Below are positions 1 to 5,235 of a stretch of 5,235 bases of DNA, one piece after another. Within the stretch, counting starts at the first letter, position 1, and every line of letters starts with the position of its first letter. The stretch covers positions 1-5,235 of the forward strand of contig JAFAWC010000332.1 in NCBI GenBank assembly GCA_019242135.1, written 5' to 3'. A program made the position numbers and the translations under genes. A model generated the notes under the pieces. The model saw nothing but the letters and a program-made list of their open reading frames with translations, did not search any database and had not been told where the DNA came from. Source of the DNA: Mycobacteriaceae bacterium (GTDB lineage: Bacteria; Actinomycetota; Actinomycetes; Mycobacteriales; Mycobacteriaceae).

Positions 1-198
1 GCTGCCGTGCTGTTGGCCACCGGCGGAGCGATCGGCCAGATCATCACGGCGCCGTTCACCGCAGGAATTGTGGTCCTGCTCTACACGGATCGCCGCATCC
101 GTGCCGAAGCCTTCGACCTGGTGTTGCAGACCGGTGCCGCCGCGGGACGCGATTCCGCGGAGTCCACCGACGACCTGTGGCTGATCCGCCACCCCTGA
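1..198 (+). CDS. C-terminal end of a multi-pass membrane protein (Rv3689-like), 5' truncated
   Basis: Only the last 65 codons are in the window; the frame is open from base 1 and ends at TGA 196-198. The visible part starts with a hydrophobic segment of about 27 residues (rich in A, L, I, V and G, with a PFTAG turn), followed by a basic, polar tail YTDRRIRAEAFDL and a short hydrophilic C-terminus. An aromatic-D-x-R-x-R motif after the last transmembrane helix is typical of actinobacterial membrane proteins annotated as glycerophosphoryl diester phosphodiesterase membrane domain-like, which sit upstream of DUF4129/DUF4350/MoxR/DUF58 genes; Rv3689 holds this place in M. tuberculosis. That assignment rests on synteny plus the tail motif, since the rest of the protein is not visible. 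No catalytic residue can be seen and I propose no enzymatic role. The stop is 1 bp before the next ATG, so it is probably the first or an early gene of the same operon. The GTG at 7 is internal and not a believable start. Confidence 0.75.
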   Translation, partial: AAVLLATGGAIGQIITAPFTAGIVVLLYTDRRIRAEAFDLVLQTGAAAGRDSAESTDDLWLIRHP

Positions 199-199
199 C

Positions 200-880
200 A
201 TGTCTATTTCGCTCCTTGCGTCCGAGTCCGCAGTGGTTCTCATCGATCGCGACGCCGCGCACGACGCTGCAGAACGGGAGTTGTCCAAGCCGATCTACCC
301 GAAACAGGACCTGTTAGAACGCATCAACGACTGGATCAACGACTTCATCTACCGGTTCGTCTCAAAAGGTGCCGAGATCCCGGGCGGCTGGTTCACGGTC
401 GGGGTGTTGTTGGCTCTCGTCGCCGCCGCGATCATCACCGCGGTCTGGATCGCCCGCCGCACCATGAAAACCAGCCGCGAGGGCGATTTTTCGTTGTTCG
501 GCGCCGCCGAGTTGAGCGCTGCTGAACACCGAGCATCAGCGGAACAGTTTGCTGCCGAAGGGAATTGGTCGTCGGCGATTCGGCACCGGCTGCGCGCGGT
601 TGCGCGCCAACTCGAGGAGAGCGGGGTGTTGAACGCGGTGCCGGGGCGCACGGCCAACGAACTCGCCCGTGACGCCGCGAGGTTCTTGCCCGAACTCACC
701 TCCGAGCTGGCGGCTGCTGCGGCGTCGTTTAACGAAGTGACCTACGGCGAGCGGGCCGGGACGGAAGCGGCGTACAACGAGATCACCGAACTCGACGAGC
801 GAATCCGGTCGCGGCGGTTTACGGCGGGGCGCGCTGTCGCGTCCCGCCCCGGCAGCGAGTCGTGGGCGCATCTGCAATGA
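200..880 (+). CDS. DUF4129 domain membrane protein (Rv3690-like)
   Basis: This encodes 226 residues with one clear transmembrane helix (about residues 64-85, GWFTVGVLLALVAAAII...) followed by basic residues (ARRTMK), which puts the C-terminal part in the cytoplasm. Residues 15-35 (IDRDAAHDAAERELSKPIYP) match the usual N-terminal signature of actinobacterial DUF4129 proteins. Residues 38-54 form a likely amphipathic helix just before the membrane. The C-terminal DUF4129 domain runs from about 105 to 205: it has the AEH...AEQFAAEGNWSSAIRHRLRAV helical pair, then PGRTANELA and a final SFNEVTYGERAGTEAAYNEI block with the conserved aromatic-G motif. In other proteins DUF4129 follows a transglutaminase domain; there is none here. 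Its function is unknown; it is encoded with MoxR and DUF58 proteins and is likely part of their membrane complex (inference). ATG at 200 was chosen because it abuts the previous stop; GTG at 233 would give 215 residues and cannot be excluded. Neither has a convincing Shine-Dalgarno sequence, so coupling to upstream translation is likely. Confidence 0.88.
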   Translation: MSISLLASESAVVLIDRDAAHDAAERELSKPIYPKQDLLERINDWINDFIYRFVSKGAEIPGGWFTVGVLLALVAAAIITAVWIARRTMKTSREGDFSLFGAAELSAAEHRASAEQFAAEGNWSSAIRHRLRAVARQLEESGVLNAVPGRTANELARDAARFLPELTSELAAAAASFNEVTYGERAGTEAAYNEITELDERIRSRRFTAGRAVASRPGSESWAHLQ

Positions 881-2000
881 AAACCGTTCTAGCACCTGGG
901 ATATCCCAGCGGTGGCGGACATGGCGGTGGGTGCTGTTGGCGCTCGTCGTGATCGTCGCCGTCGCCGCCGTCGGGACGTATCTGACCGCGCCGCGGCCCG
1001 GCGGGCCGATGGACGCCGAGTCGACGAGCCCCGACGGGGCGCACGCATTGGCGACCATGCTGCGTGACCACGGTGTGGACGTGGTCGTCGCCAACAGCAT
1101 CGCCGACGTGGAAGCCGCCGCACGCCCGGATGCGCTGATACTCATCGCCCAGACCTACTACCTCGTCGACGACACGCTGATGGCACGGCTGGCGGCGGTG
1201 CCAGGTGATCGCCTGCTGGTCGAGCCGGTGTCGACCGCCCGGAAAAGCCTTGCCCCCGAGATCCGTATCGCCAACTCCACGACGGTCGGCGGTCAACCCG
1301 ACTGCGACCTGCCGGAGGCAACGCGAGCCGGCGAGGTGCGATTCGGAATCAGCGACACGTACGCCTCCGACAAGGCGGTGACCAGTTGCTACGACGGCGC
1401 CGTGGTGCGCTACCAGACGGGCGGTCGCACGGTGACCGTGGTCGGCAGTTCCGACTTCATGGTGAACTCGGGTCTGCTCAAGGCCGGCAATGCCGCGTTG
1501 GCGATGAACCTGGCCGGCGAACGCTCGCGGCTGATCTGGTATGCACCGCAACACATCGAGGGCCAACGTACCAGCAGCTCAAGCATTTTCGACCTGGTTC
1601 CGGACAACGTGGGATGGATCGTGTGGCAGCTGTGCGTTGTGGTGCTGCTCGCGGCGGCCTGGCGCGGCCGCCGGCTGGGGCCGCTCGTCGCCGAGAAGCT
1701 GCCGGTGGTGGTGCGGGCGTCGGAAACCGTGGAGGGGCGTGGGCGGTTGTACCGGTCGCGACGCGCCCGGGACCGGGCCGCCGACGCGCTGCGCACCGCA
1801 GCACTGCAACGGATGCTGCCCCGCCTGGGATTGGCCGTCACCGCGGCGCCGGTTCAGGTGGTGGCCGCGATGGCCGAACGCACCGGCAGGAACCCGGAGA
1901 CGTTGCGCCACACTCTGTTCGGTCCCCCACCGTCGTCCGACGACGACCTGACGAACCTTGCCCGAGAACTCGACGACATCGAAAGGCAGGTCGCGAACTC

Positions 2001-2004
<4 letters not shown>
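877..2004 (+). CDS. DUF4350 domain membrane protein (Rv3691-like)
   Basis: From ATG 877 the protein has 375 residues. A basic N-terminus (QRWRTWRW) leads into transmembrane helix 1 (about 18-36). An extracytoplasmic domain follows (about 40-240), then helix 2 (about 246-262), the basic sequence RGRRLG and a cytoplasmic tail of about 110 residues. The DUF4350 signature is visible at the start of the soluble domain: SPDGAHALATMLRDHGVDVVV, the pattern of a small alpha/beta domain in which an S-x-x-G-x-x-AL segment precedes the first helix. Family knowledge relates DUF4350 to GldG/glutamine-amidotransferase-like folds, but I see no Cys-His-Glu triad and do not propose catalysis. The tail has the conserved E-x-VEGRGRLYRSRRARDRAADALR block and ends in FGPPPSSDDDLTNLARELDDIERQV, also typical. 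Cys143 and Cys171 could pair as a disulfide outside the cell. The start overlaps the DUF4129 stop as ATGA; GTG at 862 would add five residues but makes a less natural overlap. The gene ends in a GTGA overlap with moxR. Confidence 0.86.
1982..1990 (+). promoter_or_regulatory. Probable ribosome binding site of the moxR-like gene
   Basis: AAAGGCAGG lies inside the end of the DUF4350 gene and finishes 10 bases before GTG 2001. Its purine-rich core can pair with the anti-Shine-Dalgarno end of 16S rRNA. It is the most convincing such site at any of the internal junctions and supports GTG 2001 over upstream in-frame codons. The pairing is modest, and re-initiation from the GTGA overlap would also work. 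Confidence 0.5.
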
Positions 2005-2974
<970 letters not shown>

Positions 2975-2975
<1 letters not shown>

Positions 2976-4297
2976 TGATCATCACCGGCCGCGCCGCCCT
3001 GCTGGCGCTGCTGTGCGTGCTGCCCGTGGGGTTTTCCCCGTGGCCAGGATTGCTTTTCTGGGTCGCGTTTTTTGCCCTGCTTGTGCTCGTCGGGGTGGAC
3101 ATCGCGCTGGCGGCCAGTCCCGGCGCACTGCGGTTCTCCCGCGACGGGGACACCGCAGCGCGGCTCGGACAGTCCGCCGAGGTGGTGCTGGCGGTGACCA
3201 ACGCAGGGCGGCGGCGGTTGAAGGGCCAGATCCGGGACGCCTGGGCACCCAGCGCGGGCGCCTCACCGCGCTCGCATGACGTCGACCTCCCTGCGGGACA
3301 ACAGGAATCGCTGATCACCCGGATGCGGCCGGCGCGCCGCGGCGACCAGCATGCGGCCGTGGTGACCGCGCGGTCGATCGGGCCGCTGGGGATAGCCGGG
3401 CGGCAAAGATCGCGCCCGGTGCCGTGGCGGGTACGGATCCTGCCGCCGTTTCTGTCCAGGAAGCACCTGCCGTCGCGGCTGGCCCGGCTACGCGAGATCG
3501 ACGGGCTGCTTCCGGTGTTGATCCGCGGGCAGGGCACCGAATTCGACTCGCTGCGCGAATACGTGATCGGCGACGACGTGCGATCGATCGACTGGCGAGC
3601 CACCGCCCGTCGGGCGGACGTGGTCGTGCGGACCTGGCGGCCAGAACGCGACCGGCGGGTGGTGTTGGTCCTCGACACGGGGCGGACCTCGGCGGGCCGC
3701 GTCGGCATCGACCCGACCGGCGGGGACCCCGGCGGATGGCCGCGGCTGGACTGGTCGATGGACGCGGCGTTGCTGTTGGCCGCGTTGGCGGCGCGGGCAG
3801 GCGACCATGTCGACTTTCTCGCCCACGACCGAGTGCCCCGGGCCGGTGTCCACAACGCGTCGCGGACGGAAGTGCTCGCGCAGCTCGTCGAAGCGATGGC
3901 GCCGCTGCAGCCCGCGCTCGTCGAGTCGGACGCCACCGCGACGGTAGCCGCGATCTTGCGCCGCACTCGCCGCCGTGCGCTGGTCGTGCTGCTCACCGAC
4001 CTCAATGCGTCCGCGCTGGACGAGGGCTTGATGCCGGTGCTGCCGCAACTCTCGGCCAGACACCAGGTGATCGTCGCCGCGGTGGCCGATCCACGGGTGG
4101 ACCTTCTCGCAGCCGGGCGCTCGGACGCCGCACAAGTTTACGATGCCGCGGCCGCCGAGAGGTCGCGCAACGAGCGGCGCGCGATCGCGTCGCGGCTGCG
4201 GCGTGCCGGTGTCGACGTCGTGGATGCGCCGCCGGAGGACCTGGCGCCGGCGCTGGCGGACCGCTACTTGGCGATGAAGGCCGCCGGGAAACTGTGA
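2975..4297 (+). CDS. DUF58 / vWA-like membrane protein (Rv3693-like)
   Basis: This 440-residue protein starts with two hydrophobic helices (about 7-20 and 24-45) separated by a short SPWPG turn, which leaves everything after about residue 46 in the cytoplasm. Residues 50-145 look like a beta-sandwich region (LGQSAEVVLAVTNAGRRRLKG, then RPARRGD and the SIGPLGIAGR turn) usual in this family. The DUF58 signature is at 187-212: GTEFDSLREYVIGDD followed by RSIDWRATAR. A vWA-like fold follows, with the first metal-site strand VVLVLDTGRTS at 229-239 and the later strand VVLLTDLNAS at 337-346. The first site reads D-T-G-R-T rather than the classic D-x-S-x-S, so metal binding is uncertain. DUF58 proteins are the usual partners of MoxR ATPases; with MoxR directly upstream, this is probably the protein it acts on (inference). 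GTG 2975 overlaps the moxR stop by one base (TAGTG); no good Shine-Dalgarno sequence is visible, suggesting translational coupling. Confidence 0.92.
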
Positions 4298-4305
4298 TCG
4301 GTGGC
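4280..4305 (+). terminator. Weak hairpin at the convergent gene ends, possible terminator
   Basis: In + strand RNA, positions 4280-4287 can pair with 4298-4305 (8 pairs including two G-U wobbles) around a 10-base loop that contains most of the DUF58 stop region. No U-run follows, so it is not a canonical intrinsic terminator, and in this GC content such stems arise by chance. In - strand RNA the two wobbles become A-C mismatches, so any effect should favour the + strand operon. It is listed only because it is the one structured element at the end of the operon. Confidence 0.2.
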
Positions 4306-4307
4306 TG

Positions 4308-5235
4308 TCAACGCACCAGATCGACGTCGGGTGTGTCCCCGAGGTCGCCGGACTCGCCGGCCTTGACGGCTTTTCTGCCGAAGTAGATGACATAGGACAA
4401 AAACGCGACCTCGGCGAGCACACCGATCGTGATGCGCACGAAGGTCGGCAGCGGCGACGGCGTGACCAACGCCTCGATCAGCCCCGAAACGAGGAGCACC
4501 ACAGCCAGTCCCACCGCGACGGCGACAACGGCCCGGCCCTGCTCGGCCAGCACTTGGGTGCGCGGCCGGTTGCCGGGCGCGATCACCGACCACCCCAGCC
4601 GCATGCCGGCCGCCGCAGCCAGGAATACCGCGGTCAGCTCCAGCAGCCCGTGCGGGGTGAGCAGACCCAGCAAGATGTCGCCTTTGCCGGCGTTGAACAT
4701 CAGCCCGGCGATCACGCCCAGGTTGGCGGCGTTTTCGAACAGCACGAAGGGAATCGGCAAACCCAGCACGACCGCGAATGCGATGCATTGTGCGGCCACC
4801 CACGAGTTGTTCACCCAGACCTGCAGCGCGAACGCGGCTGCCGGATGCTGGCTGTAGTAGGACGCGACGTCGTGATTGACGAGTTGGTCGATCTCCGCCG
4901 GCGTGCCGACCGCAGCCTGTACCTCCGGGCTGCCGGCGACCCAGAACCCGATCACGGCGGCGACGACGAGGAACACCACCGCCGTGGCCGCCCACCACCG
5001 CCAGGTGCGGTACGCCACCACCGGGAACGCCACCGTGAAGAAGCGCAGAAACTCGCTCCACAGCGGTGCGTGCGCGCCCGTCACCGCCGACCGCGCCCGC
5101 GCCACGAGGCTCGACAACCGTCCGACCAGCACGGAGTCGGACGAGGCCGAACGCACCATCGACAGGTGCGTCGACACTCGCTGGTAGAGCTCGACCATCT
5201 CGTCGATCTCGGCGCCCGACAACCGGCGGCGGCGC
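4308..5235 (-). CDS. SpoIIM / DUF95 family membrane protein (Rv3694c-like), 5' end outside window
   Basis: At least 308 codons are visible, ending at the stop 4310-4308. The frame continues to the window edge: upstream of TTG 5222 there is a run of Arg codons (RRRRLSGAEID...), as in homologues, where a basic stretch precedes the conserved GAEIDE-x-VELYQRVSTHLS helix. TTG 5222 is therefore not the start, and roughly 20-25 residues are probably missing. Numbering from that TTG, an N-terminal helical region (1-60) is followed by about six membrane helices (near 77-96, 128-150, 152-175, 186-208, 229-250 and 262-281). Conserved family positions are visible: the NNSWVA segment at 138-143, ENAANLG at 163-169 and TPHGLLEL at 189-196, with His191 and Glu195. 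In sporulating Bacillus, SpoIIM belongs to the engulfment complex; in non-sporulating mycobacteria the role of this family is unknown. It points toward the MoxR operon, 10 bp away, so it has its own promoter outside the window. Confidence 0.92.
   Translation of the reverse strand, partial: RRRRLSGAEIDEMVELYQRVSTHLSMVRSASSDSVLVGRLSSLVARARSAVTGAHAPLWSEFLRFFTVAFPVVAYRTWRWWAATAVVFLVVAAVIGFWVAGSPEVQAAVGTPAEIDQLVNHDVASYYSQHPAAAFALQVWVNNSWVAAQCIAFAVVLGLPIPFVLFENAANLGVIAGLMFNAGKGDILLGLLTPHGLLELTAVFLAAAAGMRLGWSVIAPGNRPRTQVLAEQGRAVVAVAVGLAVVLLVSGLIEALVTPSPLPTFVRITIGVLAEVAFLSYVIYFGRKAVKAGESGDLGDTPDVDLVR

Noticed and set aside
1386..2000. In-frame upstream extension of the moxR-like gene to GTG 1386
   Set aside because: The translation is low-complexity Arg/Gly/Ala sequence overlapping the well-supported DUF4350 gene, and MoxR proteins of about 320 residues start as at GTG 2001.
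3424..4386. Second + strand frame (320 codons) inside the DUF58 gene
   Set aside because: Its product is extremely rich in Arg, Gly and Ala with no domain and competes with the DUF58 frame, which has the full family signature.
4429..5187. + strand frames opposite the SpoIIM-like gene (4429-4857 and 4876-5187)
   Set aside because: They encode Thr/Ala/Ser-rich sequence without domains and are antisense to a gene with clear membrane helices and conserved motifs.
5220..5222. TTG as the start of the SpoIIM-like gene
   Set aside because: The frame stays open to the window edge with Arg codons matching the basic stretch seen before this helix in homologues, so the true start is outside the window.

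Overview
The window is very GC-rich and fully packed with coding sequence. It reads as a chromosomal segment of a mycobacterium or close relative (Mycobacteriales). The evidence is the codon use (G/C third positions, GTG starts), the protein families, and a gene order that matches from memory the Rv3689-Rv3694c region of Mycobacterium tuberculosis. No database search was possible, so the species is not assigned.

Layout: positions 1-4297 hold five genes on the + strand: the 3' end of a multi-pass membrane protein gene, a DUF4129 membrane protein, a DUF4350 membrane protein, a MoxR-family AAA+ ATPase (moxR2-like) and a DUF58/vWA-like membrane protein. They are fused end to end, with a 1-bp gap and then overlaps of 4, 4 and 1 bp, so they almost certainly form one translationally coupled operon. 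Converging on it from the - strand, after only 10 bp, is a SpoIIM/DUF95-family membrane protein gene (4308 to the window edge) whose first codons lie outside the window. There is no non-coding stretch of any size, and no RNA gene, mobile element, CRISPR array or clear promoter. The only intergenic candidate signal is a weak hairpin over the DUF58 stop codon.

How the genes may work together (inference): MoxR ATPases are usually encoded beside vWA/DUF58 partners and are thought to act as chaperones that remodel or activate partner proteins. Here the predicted topology puts the MoxR ATPase, the DUF58 vWA-like domain, the DUF4129 C-terminal domain and the DUF4350 C-terminal tail on the cytoplasmic side, while the main DUF4350 domain is outside. 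This suggests a membrane-bound MoxR-centred assembly whose substrate is unknown. The set is conserved in actinobacteria rather than new, but to my knowledge its biochemical function is not established. I saw no sign of horizontal transfer, gene decay or an unprecedented system.
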